Assembly: GCA_965277595.1 (NCBI GenBank) | Contig: CBDIDH010000001.1 | Coordinates: 248,001 to 312,000, forward strand | Reading direction: 5' to 3' | DNA: 64,000 nt | Origin: CBDIDH01 sp965277595 | GTDB taxonomy: Bacteria > Planctomycetota > Planctomycetia > Isosphaerales > Isosphaeraceae | Shown: in pieces, positions 51,961-60,394 of the stretch | Layout of the letters: every line of letters begins with the position of its first letter | How positions within the stretch are numbered: the stretch's first letter is position 1 | Program-made: the position numbers and the translations under genes | The notes under the pieces: generated by a model | What the model saw: only the letters and a program-made list of their open reading frames with translations | The model's database searches: none | Told to the model about the DNA's origin: nothing

Positions 51961-52329
51961 TCAAATCAAGAAGACCTGAAGCCTTGCCCGCCGCTCGTTC
52001 GATCCCGCGAACGGCCACGCGGCGTTTGCCGCCCTCCCGGGCCGTCCGCGTCCTTCTCCCGCCGCGCCGTGATTTTTCAAAACGACGCCGAGCGGTTCTT
52101 CCGCGATCCAAACGGAATCCGCGCACCCGAAATTCGCGATTTCCGGCGCCGCGCGCCAGACCGAAGCCACGTTCGGGTCATCGCCGACCCCGCCGTCCGG
52201 CGTCTCGATCTCTCCCGACGCCTCGACCCCGACCAGAACTCGCGCCAGGTCGTCGGCCGCCTCCGCATGCGTGAGCATCGGACCCGTCAAGGCGATCACC
52301 AGCAGCAAGAACGCCACAGGTCGAGGCAT
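51961..52329 (-). CDS. Small secreted hypothetical protein
   Basis: A 122-residue protein with a credible signal peptide (MPRPVAFLLLVIALTGPMLTHAEA). The mature part is acidic at first (LARVLVGVEASGEIETPDGGVGDDPNVASVWRAA) and then Gly/Arg-rich, with no known domain. The gene lies upstream of the DUF1559 gene on the same strand. The C-terminal half could be out-of-frame noise, so only the N-terminus is convincing. Confidence 0.4.
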   Translation of the reverse strand: MPRPVAFLLLVIALTGPMLTHAEAADDLARVLVGVEASGEIETPDGGVGDDPNVASVWRAAPEIANFGCADSVWIAEEPLGVVLKNHGAAGEGRGRPGRAANAAWPFAGSNERRARLQVFLI

Positions 52330-52655
52330 TGCCGGTTTTCACGTCCTCTTTCTTGCGAACCCGCCCATATCTTATCTCGCGCGGCGCATCATCCTAACGC
52401 CCCGCCGCCACGACCGTCAACGAACCCGGTCTTGTTTCCAACAGCGGAAACGCGAGAATTTGCGGTCAACCCTCCTCGATCACGACCAAAAAAAATGCCT
52501 CGATCTCCGTTTCCCAGAACCTTCTCCGTCGCCGACTCGATGGTGTTGAAGATCCGCCACCCCGCGCGCCGGTCAATGCGTCCGGCCCTTGAGTGTCCCT
52601 GGCTCCTGGAAATGAAAGAATCCGCCATGATCACCCAACGATTTTCCCATCGCCC
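52330..52655. other. Intergenic, no clear gene
   Basis: Open frames here translate to Arg/Pro-rich sequence without ribosome sites. It contains the promoter of the small secreted gene (minus) and leads into the ~54-bp repeat block. Confidence 0.35.
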
Positions 52656-52920
52656 CGACAGGCCCGTATTACCAAACGAAGCCAACGCCTCGCCCGCGCT
52701 CGATCGCGCCGACCGGCCCGTATTACCAAACGAAGCCAACGCCTGTCCTTCGTTTCAGCCTCGCGACAAGCCCCGTTTTCGAAACGAAGCCAGGCTCAAC
52801 CCTTCGTTTCCGCCTCGCAAGTTGCCCCGACCACGGAAACAAAGCCAGGATCGAACCCACGTCCCATCGCCCGATCGACGGAACGAAGCCAGGTTTGAAC
52901 CCACCGTTGATCCTCGCGAC
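52656..52920. repeat. Tandem repeat, ~54-bp unit, five degenerate copies
   Basis: Copies are anchored by a conserved AACGAAGCCA core. The GCC of that core falls at 52681, 52735, 52789, 52844 and 52888, so spacings are 54, 54, 55 and 44. The first two copies share CGACxGGCCCGTATTACCAA. Later copies diverge. Plus-strand reading gives repeated NEAN/TKPI-like residues, which I have seen in planctomycete intergenic repeats; no protein is supported. Confidence 0.75.
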
Positions 52921-52961
52921 GACCAGTACGAATACGCATCGCAATGCCCGGCAAGGCAGGG

Positions 52962-54395
52962 TCAGGGCATTTGCGAAGGCGAGGCCGACTCAAAGACCTC
53001 CGGGTCATAGCCGAGCATATGGTTCTGGCAGATCATGAAGGCCACGTTCGGGGGGACTTCATGAACCCAGGTCGGGTCGCCCTGTTGCATCCGTCGGTAA
53101 ACGTCGTGCGAGTGGATGGCCAGATAATCTTCGTGGTACGCATGAATGGGCTGGATATGATGATTCTCGACGAGGAAGGCATAGAGGTGTTGCAGGTGGA
53201 GCGCCACCTTCAGGTCAGACGCCGAGACGATCGCGCCGGTCTCGCCGTCAAGCTCGGGATACGCATAAACAGCCAGGTCGTTCTTGAAGAGTCGGCCGAA
53301 CGATTCCAGAATGCCGCCATCGAGGTCGGTGTAATATTTTTCCTGAAAGAGTTCCCGAAGTGTCGGCACGCCCATCGCCAGGCCGATCCGCTTCGACGTC
53401 TGCCGCTGAAGATAGTTCGCCAGCCGGTAAAACTCGCCGAAGTTGGTGATCAAAACCGGATGCCCGAGGGTGCGCAGCAGGTCGACGCGATCGAGAAAGT
53501 CGCGGTTGTCGATCAGGTTATCCATCATCAGGTTGTTGAGCGTCAATTCGGTCACGACCAAAATATCGTCGTGCGCGTTCCCTTCTTCCTCGGCAAACTG
53601 CTTGCTCGCGCCGTTGAGCATGTCCACCGTGACGTTCGTCACCGGCCGGAAGCTTCCGCGCAGGAGCAGCACGGGCCGCTTGTGAAAGGCTTCGGCGGGC
53701 TGAACCACCTTGCCTTTCGGCGTGAACATCGCCGCGTTCGAGAGCCCGCAATGCACCAGTTCCAGGCTCATCAGGCGGTTATCAACGTGTTCAAAGGCCG
53801 GGCCGGAAAACTCCACGAGGTCCACTTCCAGCCGGTCGGCCGAGAGGTCATCCAGCAGGGCCTGAACCAGCTCGACCGGTCCAGGAACATAAAGCGCCGA
53901 GTGGATCAGGTTCACACCGAGAATCCCCGTCGCCTCCTGTTGCAAGACGGTCTCGCGGTCGAGCAAGCTCGCGTGAAGAATGATTTGCGAAGGTTCGGCG
54001 CCCGGTGTGGCCTGGAACCGGATACCCATCCAGCCGTGATAGTTTTCCTTGCGCGTGTAACTCTTGGCCGCGACCGTGTCGGCGAAGACAAAAAAGCGGG
54101 TCGACTCGCCACGCTTCGTGGCGAGGTGATCGACCATCGACCGAAATTCGTAGTCGAGCATCGTTTCCAGGCGCTGGCGGCTGACGTAGCGTCCCCCCGC
54201 GCCATAGATCGCGTCGGAGACGGTCATGTCATAGGCGCTGATGCTCTTGGCGATCGTTCCCGCGGCGCCTCCGACCCGGAAGAACCAGCGGGCCACTTCC
54301 TGACCCGCCCCGATCTCGGCGAAGGTGCCGTACTTGGTATTGTCCAGGTTAATCTGGACCGCTTTTTGATGGGTATCGAGCCGGGTGGATAACAT
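52962..54395 (-). CDS. Conserved cytosolic protein of unknown function
   Basis: A 477-residue protein with no signal peptide or TM helix. The N-terminus (QKAVQINLDNTKYGTFAEIGAGQEVARWFFRVGGAAGTIAKSISAYDMTVSDAIYG) is a very conserved block of a broadly distributed family. Some database members carry the label TonB-dependent receptor; nothing in this sequence supports a beta barrel. Other conserved stretches are GVNLIHSALY, LLRGSFRPVTNVTVDML and LVENHHIQPIHAY. Length and composition suggest a soluble enzyme or binding protein. ATG 54395 is chosen because the family starts near there. Upstream gene is the aldo/keto reductase on the same strand. Confidence 0.75.
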   Translation of the reverse strand: MLSTRLDTHQKAVQINLDNTKYGTFAEIGAGQEVARWFFRVGGAAGTIAKSISAYDMTVSDAIYGAGGRYVSRQRLETMLDYEFRSMVDHLATKRGESTRFFVFADTVAAKSYTRKENYHGWMGIRFQATPGAEPSQIILHASLLDRETVLQQEATGILGVNLIHSALYVPGPVELVQALLDDLSADRLEVDLVEFSGPAFEHVDNRLMSLELVHCGLSNAAMFTPKGKVVQPAEAFHKRPVLLLRGSFRPVTNVTVDMLNGASKQFAEEEGNAHDDILVVTELTLNNLMMDNLIDNRDFLDRVDLLRTLGHPVLITNFGEFYRLANYLQRQTSKRIGLAMGVPTLRELFQEKYYTDLDGGILESFGRLFKNDLAVYAYPELDGETGAIVSASDLKVALHLQHLYAFLVENHHIQPIHAYHEDYLAIHSHDVYRRMQQGDPTWVHEVPPNVAFMICQNHMLGYDPEVFESASPSQMP

Positions 54396-54487
54396 CAAGC
54401 CGCTCCGCTCCGGGTTTTCGGGCCGCCTCGCCAGATCATCCCGATCCTGGAAAAGGATAGGATAGAAACTCTCATGCCGATCGACCA

Positions 54488-55504
54488 TCAATTCCAGGGC
54501 AGACGCGCCCGGACTTGCCAGTATTCGTCGGGCGTTTCCAACAAGGAGGCGAGCGCCTCGGCCGCCTGGTCGTCCCAGGCGACATCGAGCGCTCTCAGGT
54601 TCGACCGCAGTTGCTCGGCCGTTGCCGCGCCGCTGAGCACGACATCGGCCCAGGGTTCCGCCAGCACGGCCGCCAGGGCCAGGGCATCGGCGGTCGTTTC
54701 CAAACGATCGGCTTCGGCCTGGATGATCCGTCGCGAATCGACGAACCTGGAATCCTCGTTCCGATCCGTCAACCGACCGTTCGCCAGGCCTTCCTTGACG
54801 ATCACCCCCAGGCCCGCCGCGCTCGCCTCGGCAAGCGCGAGGCCCGCCGAGCGTTCCAGTAAATTCCAGGTCGCCTGCACGCAGTCAAAGAGCCGGTTTG
54901 CGCCGCCTGCTTCCGTGATATTGAGGGCCTTTTTGATCGTCTCGGCCTGCCCCGGTCCCGAGACCGAGAGGCCGACCCGCCAGCCCGACCGCTTCAACTC
55001 GGCCAGTCGCTCGCAAACCCCGAGATCGTCGAGAACGCCACTCTCGATCGTCGCCGAGTGGATCTGATAGAGGTTTAAAAATGGCCCGAGCGTCGCGCGA
55101 GTCTCGGCTTCCTGACGGTTCAAGGTCGCGACCGAGTGGTCCTTGACCTCATGTTTCTCCGCATTCACCTTCCAGTCAGCCGTGTACGTATAACCCCACT
55201 TGGACCCGACGGTGATCTCGCCCGGTTTGATCCCTCTTGAGTCGAACCAGGCCGCCAGAAACGCCTCGGCCCGCCCATACGACCGCGCCGCGTCGAAGTA
55301 GCGGATTCCCTCATCTTTCGCCACATCCAGGACGGCCGAGGCCCTTGTTTTCAAGGCGTCGACCGCGTGCCCTTCGGGCAGATCCTCGGCGTGGCCGAGG
55401 TTGATATATCCTGGCCTCCCCAGCGCCGCGAGGCCCAGGCCGATCCGCGAGACGACCAGGCCCGACCTTCCCAGCGTCGACTCTTTCCAGCCCGCGCTCG
55501 TCAA
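54488..55504 (-). CDS. Aldo/keto reductase family oxidoreductase
   Basis: A 338-residue TIM-barrel NADP-dependent reductase. The active-site tetrad can be followed: YFDAARSYGRAE (Asp and Tyr), VGSKWGY (Lys), and IYQIHSATI (His). C-terminal part shows LAEPWADVVLSGAATAEQLRSNLRAL, typical of the family's cofactor side. Substrate is unknown; the closest well-known types act on small aldehydes or sugars. Same strand as, and 92 bases upstream of, the conserved protein gene. A heptamer hairpin lies between it and the glycosylase gene. Confidence 0.9.
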   Translation of the reverse strand: MTSAGWKESTLGRSGLVVSRIGLGLAALGRPGYINLGHAEDLPEGHAVDALKTRASAVLDVAKDEGIRYFDAARSYGRAEAFLAAWFDSRGIKPGEITVGSKWGYTYTADWKVNAEKHEVKDHSVATLNRQEAETRATLGPFLNLYQIHSATIESGVLDDLGVCERLAELKRSGWRVGLSVSGPGQAETIKKALNITEAGGANRLFDCVQATWNLLERSAGLALAEASAAGLGVIVKEGLANGRLTDRNEDSRFVDSRRIIQAEADRLETTADALALAAVLAEPWADVVLSGAATAEQLRSNLRALDVAWDDQAAEALASLLETPDEYWQVRARLPWN

Positions 55505-55659
55505 CGTTCCGCCCCTCTCTGTGTCGTCTTTCGCGACAAGTTTACCCCTCTAGGCCTCCTCGACGCCAGTCGACCCGATCCCCAGAACCGCCGCCCTTGC
55601 CGCGCCGATACTTTCTTTTGCCGACTGTCGCGAAAAAAGCGTTGCGGGAGCAAGGGAGA

Positions 55660-55716
55660 ATGACCGATGTCCGACAGATTCCGCTCCTCGGTCATTGGAC
55701 ATTGGTCATCGGTCAT
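55660..55716. repeat. Inverted family-A heptamers (13-bp hairpin)
   Basis: ATGACCG ATGTCCG (55660-55673) faces CGGTCAT TGGACAT TGGTCAT CGGTCAT (55689-55716). ATGACCGATGTCC pairs with GGACATTGGTCAT (55697-55709) with one wobble. It ends 46 bases past the stop codon of the glycosylase gene (minus strand). Confidence 0.8.
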
Positions 55717-55761
55717 CGTTTTCCCAGGAAACAAACCCAGCAATCCTTTCCCGACGCGTCT

Positions 55762-56334
55762 TCAACGCTTCGAGACGAACGGATTGCCCGCGAGATAAAA
55801 GCGCAAGGGTTTCTCGGCCCAGGCTCCAGCGTAGTCAACACCGATCCTCGGCCGAGCGACGATTGAACGAGGCTTTGTCTCCGAATCTCCAAGCGCGAGA
55901 AAAAGGTCGGGGCTGACAAAATCGTGGCCGTTTAACGTTCTGTCAATTCCGAGGGCACGGCAGAGCCGCCCCGGCCCGTTCGTCGATCCTTCAATGTCCA
56001 GCAAGGGTTCAATCGCCCGGAAGAGAACCGCCGAGGCATGGCCAACGGCCCCCGTGACCACATTCAGGCAATGATGCACTCCATAGATCAGGTAAACATA
56101 GGCAAATCCAGGGGGTCCGAACATGACCTCCGTCCGCGCGGTCCGACCCCGAGCCGAGTGCGCCGCGAGATCGTGCGGGCCAAGGTACGCCTCGGTCTCG
56201 ACCACGCGGCCGATCTTGAGGCGACCACCGACCCGATACACGAGTGACGTCCCGAGCGTCGCGCGCGCCACGGTCTCGGCATCTCTGTCGTAAAAGTCGC
56301 GAGGCAAGGGGGTCAGGCGTTCGATCTCGGTCAT
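55762..56334 (-). CDS. 3-methyladenine DNA glycosylase (AAG/MPG family)
   Basis: A 190-residue base-excision-repair enzyme of the alkyladenine glycosylase family, which removes alkylated purines. Family motifs: LPRDFYDRDAETVARATLG near the N-terminus, VVETEAYLGPHDLAAHSARGRTART (catalytic Glu), PPGFAYVYLIYGVHHCLNVVTG, AVLFRAIEPL, NGPGRLCRALGI, and RPRIGVDYAGAWAEKPLRFYLAGNPFVS at the end. Length agrees with bacterial members (~190-200). Single gene; the 267-base upstream region was not resolved further. Confidence 0.95.
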   Translation of the reverse strand: MTEIERLTPLPRDFYDRDAETVARATLGTSLVYRVGGRLKIGRVVETEAYLGPHDLAAHSARGRTARTEVMFGPPGFAYVYLIYGVHHCLNVVTGAVGHASAVLFRAIEPLLDIEGSTNGPGRLCRALGIDRTLNGHDFVSPDLFLALGDSETKPRSIVARPRIGVDYAGAWAEKPLRFYLAGNPFVSKR

Positions 56335-56601
56335 CGGTATACGTTCACAATGGGCCGCTGCGTTTTTGCATCAAAGGTCCGCGAGTCGGGATGAACTCCG
56401 CAAGGTCCTGGCACAGACATTGCCTTTCATTTCGATCAGGGAATATGCTACGTTGTTTCCCGACCCCCCGCGTCAAAACCAGGATCACCACAGCCTAGAC
56501 TTATCCTAACGGTCTCAGGGGCCGACCCGCTCGGTCAAGCCGCGACACCGCCCTTTCCGACCGTCAGACTCGATTGAACACCTGATTGAGGATCGCCGAT
56601 C

Positions 56602-57147
56602 ATGAAGGACCGCAACCGCCTGACTCTCTCCGTCGACCGGCTGGAATCCCGGGCGCTCCTGTCGGGAACGACCACCTCATCCGCCGTTCAGGCCGATCTG
56701 GCCAAGATCAAGACCGATCTTCAGACCTATCACGCCGATTATCAGGCGATCGCCCCCACGCTCCGCGCCGATAACCAGGCGCTTCACACCGCGATCGTCG
56801 CCGCCGAGGCGACGACTCCCGTGACAACCGCCCAGGCCACCCTGAAGGCCGACTCCAAGGCCAACGCCACCTTGCTGCGGACCGATCTCAAGGCGCTTTA
56901 CAGCTCGTTGGGAACCTCCAGCTTCCAGACCAACCTGACCAAGTTCCGGACCGACTCCAAGGCCGCGGCGACCCAGTACCAGACCGACGAGAAGGCCGTT
57001 CAGACCGCCATCAACGCCGATCCCGGCGTCGTCTCCGCCCGCGCCAAGCTGACGACCGACTCCGCCACGATCACCGCCGACCAGACCACCCTTCAGACCG
57101 ATTACACCCAGCTTCGTACCGACCTCAAGGCCGAGTACGGCGGCTAA
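56602..57147 (+). CDS. Surface-type coiled-coil protein with LExR N-terminal motif
   Basis: A 181-residue protein. The N-terminus has VDRLESRALLSG (about residues 10-22), the LExRxLLS motif that recurs at the start of planctomycete extracellular proteins and may direct export. The rest is a Thr/Ala/Lys/Gln-rich helix with repeated KTDLQ/KADSKA/RTDLKA units, probably a coiled coil. No enzyme domain. ATG 56602 is the only reasonable start. A 10-bp hairpin from heptamers follows 18 bases after the stop. Confidence 0.75.
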   Translation: MKDRNRLTLSVDRLESRALLSGTTTSSAVQADLAKIKTDLQTYHADYQAIAPTLRADNQALHTAIVAAEATTPVTTAQATLKADSKANATLLRTDLKALYSSLGTSSFQTNLTKFRTDSKAAATQYQTDEKAVQTAINADPGVVSARAKLTTDSATITADQTTLQTDYTQLRTDLKAEYGG

Positions 57148-57164
57148 TCCTTGATGAATGACCG

Positions 57165-57195
57165 ATGACCGATTTCATCCCTCCGAATCGGTCAT
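57165..57195 (+). terminator. Hairpin of inverted heptamers after the coiled-coil gene
   Basis: ATGACCGATT (57165-57174) pairs perfectly with AATCGGTCAT (57186-57195) around an 11-base loop, 18 bases after the stop codon. It is followed by a CTGCCCTTTTG stretch instead of a pure T-run, so termination is probable but not certain. Confidence 0.55.
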
Positions 57196-57196
57196 C

Positions 57197-57246
57197 TGCC
57201 CTTTTGCCCTTTGCCCTTTGCCCTTTGCCCTTTGCCCTTTGCCCTC
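57197..57246. repeat. Family-B heptamer array, seven units
   Basis: TGCCCTT units from 57197, one extra T between the first and second unit, then six in-phase units 57205-57246. The array ends 1 base from the P450 stop codon (57248). This is the one clear phase break seen in any family-B array. Confidence 0.88.
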
Positions 57247-57247
57247 G

Positions 57248-58657
57248 TCAGAAACCGCCCCGCCCGCGCTCCCGAAGCACGACGGGAACGCCGTTTTCCG
57301 GTCGCAAGGTCATCGTCGGAACCGGGGTAATCACCGCGCCCGGAGCGACAACCGGGCGGAACCGGCGGGCGATCGTCGCGAGCAAGAGAACGGCCTCCAT
57401 CCGGGCAAAATGGTTGCCGATGCAGACCCTTGGCCCGCCGCCGAACGGGAAATAGGCGTAACGGTGCAGACGCTTCGCCAGGCCATCGGCCCAGCGCTCG
57501 GGGCGAAACGCCTCGGGGTCGTCAAACCAGCGCGGATCGCGCTGAATAACCCACTGGCTCATCCACAAGGTCATTCCTTTCGGCACCGGATAGCCGCCGA
57601 CCTCGGTCGGCTCCATCGCCTCGCGGCCGACGAGCCAGACCGTCGGCATGACCCGAAGGGCCTCGGTCACGACCTGATCGGTGTAGATCAGTCGCGGCAG
57701 ATCGGCCACGTCGGGCGGGCGGCCATCGCTCAAGACGTCATCAAGCTCGGCATGAAGCGCGGCCTCGGCCTCGGGATGGCGCGAGAGCAGGTACCAGACC
57801 CAGGCCAGGGTGTTCGCCGTGGTTTCGTGACCGGCCATGAAGAGGGTCACGGCTTCATCGCGAAGCTGGCGGTCGGTCATTCCCGAGCCGTCGCCGTCAA
57901 CGTCCTGCGCCTGCAAGAGCATCGAGAGCAAATCGCCCCGGTCCTCGCCTGATCTTCGGCGATCGGTGATGATCGCGTCCAGGGTCGTCTCGACCACTCC
58001 CATTGCCTTCTTGAACCGCAGGTTTGACGGCGATGGAATCCACATCGGCAGCTTGACGAGCCGGTTCACCCGGTCGGTGAAGCTCGACATCAGGATTTCC
58101 ATCGCATGAGCCACGCCCGAGGCTTCCGAGGCGATATCGGCGTCAAAAAGGGTCTTGGTAACGATCTCCAGGGTGAGCTGCATCATGTCGGCCTGGACGT
58201 CGCGGGACTGGCCGTCGGCCCAGCCGCGTAGCATCCGCTCGGTGTACTCGACCATCGTCCGGCCATAGGCGTCGATCCGGTCTCGATGAAAGGCCGGCTG
58301 CGCCAGGCGACGCTGGCGACGCCAGAAATCCCCCTCGCTCGTCAGCAGCCCCTCGCCCAGGCTGGGCCGAGCCTGGCGGAGGGCAAAATGCTTGTGAAAG
58401 ACCCGGTTCTTGGTGACCAGCACGTCCTCGACGAGGTCCGGGTGATTCAGCACCCAGATCCGCGCCGGGCCGAGCCGGATGGCCACGACGTCGCCATATT
58501 TTTTGGCGTTCTCGGTCAAGAAGCCAAGGCGATCCGCCCGCATCTCGCGGAGGTTTCCGTCAAGGAAGCGTCCCTTCGGCCCCGGCGGCCGATCGCCCCG
58601 AACTGGCCCCGTTGAGTTCGGCATCGGCGGGGGTGTCGTCGTCGTTGTCGTGGCCAT
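57248..58657 (-). CDS. Cytochrome P450
   Basis: A 469-residue haem mono-oxygenase. The haem-binding signature is FGGGPRVCIGNHFARMEA (about 411-428, Cys as axial ligand), the I-helix is MAGHETTANTLAW (about 271-283), and the ExxR is EALRVMPTVW. No N-terminal anchor, so probably soluble. A Thr/Pro-rich N-terminal tail (MATTTTTTPPPMPNST) precedes the proline-rich PPGPKGRF entry. Start ATG 58657 chosen over a longer reading with no family match. No ferredoxin partner gene is adjacent; substrate unknown. Confidence 0.93.
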   Translation of the reverse strand: MATTTTTTPPPMPNSTGPVRGDRPPGPKGRFLDGNLREMRADRLGFLTENAKKYGDVVAIRLGPARIWVLNHPDLVEDVLVTKNRVFHKHFALRQARPSLGEGLLTSEGDFWRRQRRLAQPAFHRDRIDAYGRTMVEYTERMLRGWADGQSRDVQADMMQLTLEIVTKTLFDADIASEASGVAHAMEILMSSFTDRVNRLVKLPMWIPSPSNLRFKKAMGVVETTLDAIITDRRRSGEDRGDLLSMLLQAQDVDGDGSGMTDRQLRDEAVTLFMAGHETTANTLAWVWYLLSRHPEAEAALHAELDDVLSDGRPPDVADLPRLIYTDQVVTEALRVMPTVWLVGREAMEPTEVGGYPVPKGMTLWMSQWVIQRDPRWFDDPEAFRPERWADGLAKRLHRYAYFPFGGGPRVCIGNHFARMEAVLLLATIARRFRPVVAPGAVITPVPTMTLRPENGVPVVLRERGRGGF

Positions 58658-59056
58658 CGGATCAGCCTCGGGTCGGGTCGGACATCCTCGGTTCGCCTTC
58701 GAATGATACCCGGTTCCCCAGCCCCTCGTCAGGTGGATCGTCCCGACGCGGATTCCATTCCAAGAATGACCAAGGACCGATGACCGAGGACCGAGGGAAG
58801 ACAACCAAGCCCGTCGGGTTGACCCAATTCGCGGCAGAGCCTGCCCGAGAATCGGGCGGCGGCAAAAGCAGAGAGAGCGAAGGCCTCCTGAAGTTTCGCT
58901 CGAAACCCTGACGTATCAAGCGGATGAACCAATCGACGCAAGGCAAGAGAGTAGGGGGGTACGAGAATTGCGGCAGAAGATGGGCCGAACCACACCGAGA
59001 CAACCGTGGGGGATCGCGCGGGCCATTCCACCCGCCCCCGACGGGGAGAAACCCCC
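58658..59056. other. Divergent intergenic region with a short heptamer array
   Basis: About 400 bases between the P450 gene (minus) and phosphofructokinase (plus). It holds four family-A units (58766-58793) and otherwise nothing I can identify. The upstream region of the kinase is purine-rich but has no clear promoter. Confidence 0.45.
58766..58793. repeat. Family-A heptamers, four units
   Basis: ATGACCA AGGACCG ATGACCG AGGACCG, in phase, with no inverted partner seen. Located in the divergent promoter region of P450 and phosphofructokinase. Confidence 0.8.
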
Positions 59057-60394
59057 GTGATCATCGACGCCAAAGATCTGATCATCAAAACGCTCGGCCC
59101 CTGCCGGATTGAGTCGCCGATGCGGCACCTCCTGGCCGACCGCCGGCAGACCTATCACCAGGTTGACGAGAACGACCGAGTCCTTTTTGACGACACTGTC
59201 TCCGCGCTCTCGGGGCGGAACCTGGCGCCGCAAGACGTTCCCGCGTTTGAGCCGGCCGGTCCTCGTCGGATGATCTTTTTTGATCCGTCGAAAACACGGG
59301 TCGGCGTCGTGACCTGCGGCGGTCTCTGCCCGGGGCTGAACGACGTCATCCGCGGCCTGGCGATGGAGCTTTGCTACACCTACGGCGTCCGCAAGATTTA
59401 CGGTTTTTGCAACGGCTATCAGGGGTTCATCGCCAAGTACCGCCGCCAGATGGTCGACCTGACCCCGGAGTTCGTCAGCCACATCAACGAGGCTGGCGGC
59501 ACGATCCTCGGCACGTCGCGCGGCGAGCAAGATCCCGGCGAGATCGTCGATTGCCTTGAGCGAATGAGCATCAACCTCCTCTTCGTCATCGGCGGCGACG
59601 GCACCCTCCGCGGCGCCCTTCGCATCGGGGCCGAGGTGGCCGAGCGAGGCGCCAAGATCGCCATCGTCGGCGTGCCCAAGACGATCGACAACGACATCAT
59701 GTTCATTGACCAGAGCTTCGGCTTTCAGACCGCCTTTTCCGAAGCGACCGAGTCGATCCGCGCGGCGCACATCGAGGCCCAGGCGTCGCCCAACGGCGTC
59801 GGCCTCGTCAAGCTGATGGGCAGGCACTCCGGGTTCATCGCCTGCTACGCGGCCCTGGCCAAGAGCGAGACGAATCTCGTGCTGATTCCCGAGGTCCCCT
59901 TTGCTCTCGAAGGCGAGCGAGGATTTCTTAACATCCTGCGGAACCGGGTCGAACAGCGCGGGCATGCCGTGGTCGTCGTGGCCGAGGGGGCCGGTCAAGA
60001 CCTGATGAAGCAGTATCAGGACGCCCTTCCAGCCAAGACCGACGCCTCGGGCAACGCCCGGCTCGTCGATATCGGCCTCTTCCTCAGGCAAGAGATCACC
60101 GATCACTTCGCCCGGATCGGCGTCGAGCTGAACCTCAAGTACATCGACCCGAGCTACGCCATCCGAAGCGTTCCGGCGAATCCGCACGACAGCGTTTATT
60201 GCATCCGGCTCAGCCACAATGCCGTTCACGCGGCGATGAGCGGGCGCACCGAGATGATCGTCGGCCGCTGGCATGGCCGGTTCGTCCACGTTCCGATGGC
60301 GACCGCGATCCGCGAGCGCAACAAGGTTGATCCCGACGGCGACCTCTGGATGTCCGTCCTCGAATCGACCGGTCAGCCTCGCGAGTTCAGGTAG
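59057..60394 (+). CDS. 6-phosphofructokinase (predicted ATP-dependent, plant-type group)
   Basis: A 445-residue phosphofructokinase. Key sites: GGLCPGLNDVIRGLAMEL (nucleotide binding), GGDGTLRGAL near residue 178, VPKTIDNDIMFID near 207-219 (fructose-6-phosphate site), and MGRHSGFIA. The residue equivalent to E. coli Gly104 is Gly (GGDGT), which favours ATP, while the position of Gly124 is Lys (PKTIDND), as in plant and PPi enzymes; Gly-Lys occurs in ATP enzymes of the plant-like group. The start is GTG 59057, since the longer frame is not family-like. Its stop overlaps the convergent histidine kinase by 8 bases. Confidence 0.9.
   Translation: MIIDAKDLIIKTLGPCRIESPMRHLLADRRQTYHQVDENDRVLFDDTVSALSGRNLAPQDVPAFEPAGPRRMIFFDPSKTRVGVVTCGGLCPGLNDVIRGLAMELCYTYGVRKIYGFCNGYQGFIAKYRRQMVDLTPEFVSHINEAGGTILGTSRGEQDPGEIVDCLERMSINLLFVIGGDGTLRGALRIGAEVAERGAKIAIVGVPKTIDNDIMFIDQSFGFQTAFSEATESIRAAHIEAQASPNGVGLVKLMGRHSGFIACYAALAKSETNLVLIPEVPFALEGERGFLNILRNRVEQRGHAVVVVAEGAGQDLMKQYQDALPAKTDASGNARLVDIGLFLRQEITDHFARIGVELNLKYIDPSYAIRSVPANPHDSVYCIRLSHNAVHAAMSGRTEMIVGRWHGRFVHVPMATAIRERNKVDPDGDLWMSVLESTGQPREFR

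Noticed and set aside
52593..52898. Small repeat protein encoded by the 54-bp repeats (KRSQ-type residues)
   Set aside because: Copy spacings are 54, 54, 55 and 44, so one frame is not preserved by design, and no ribosome site is seen.
52944..54392. 482-residue plus-strand open frame opposite the conserved unknown protein
   Set aside because: The minus-strand product carries the conserved family block; the plus product has shadow composition.
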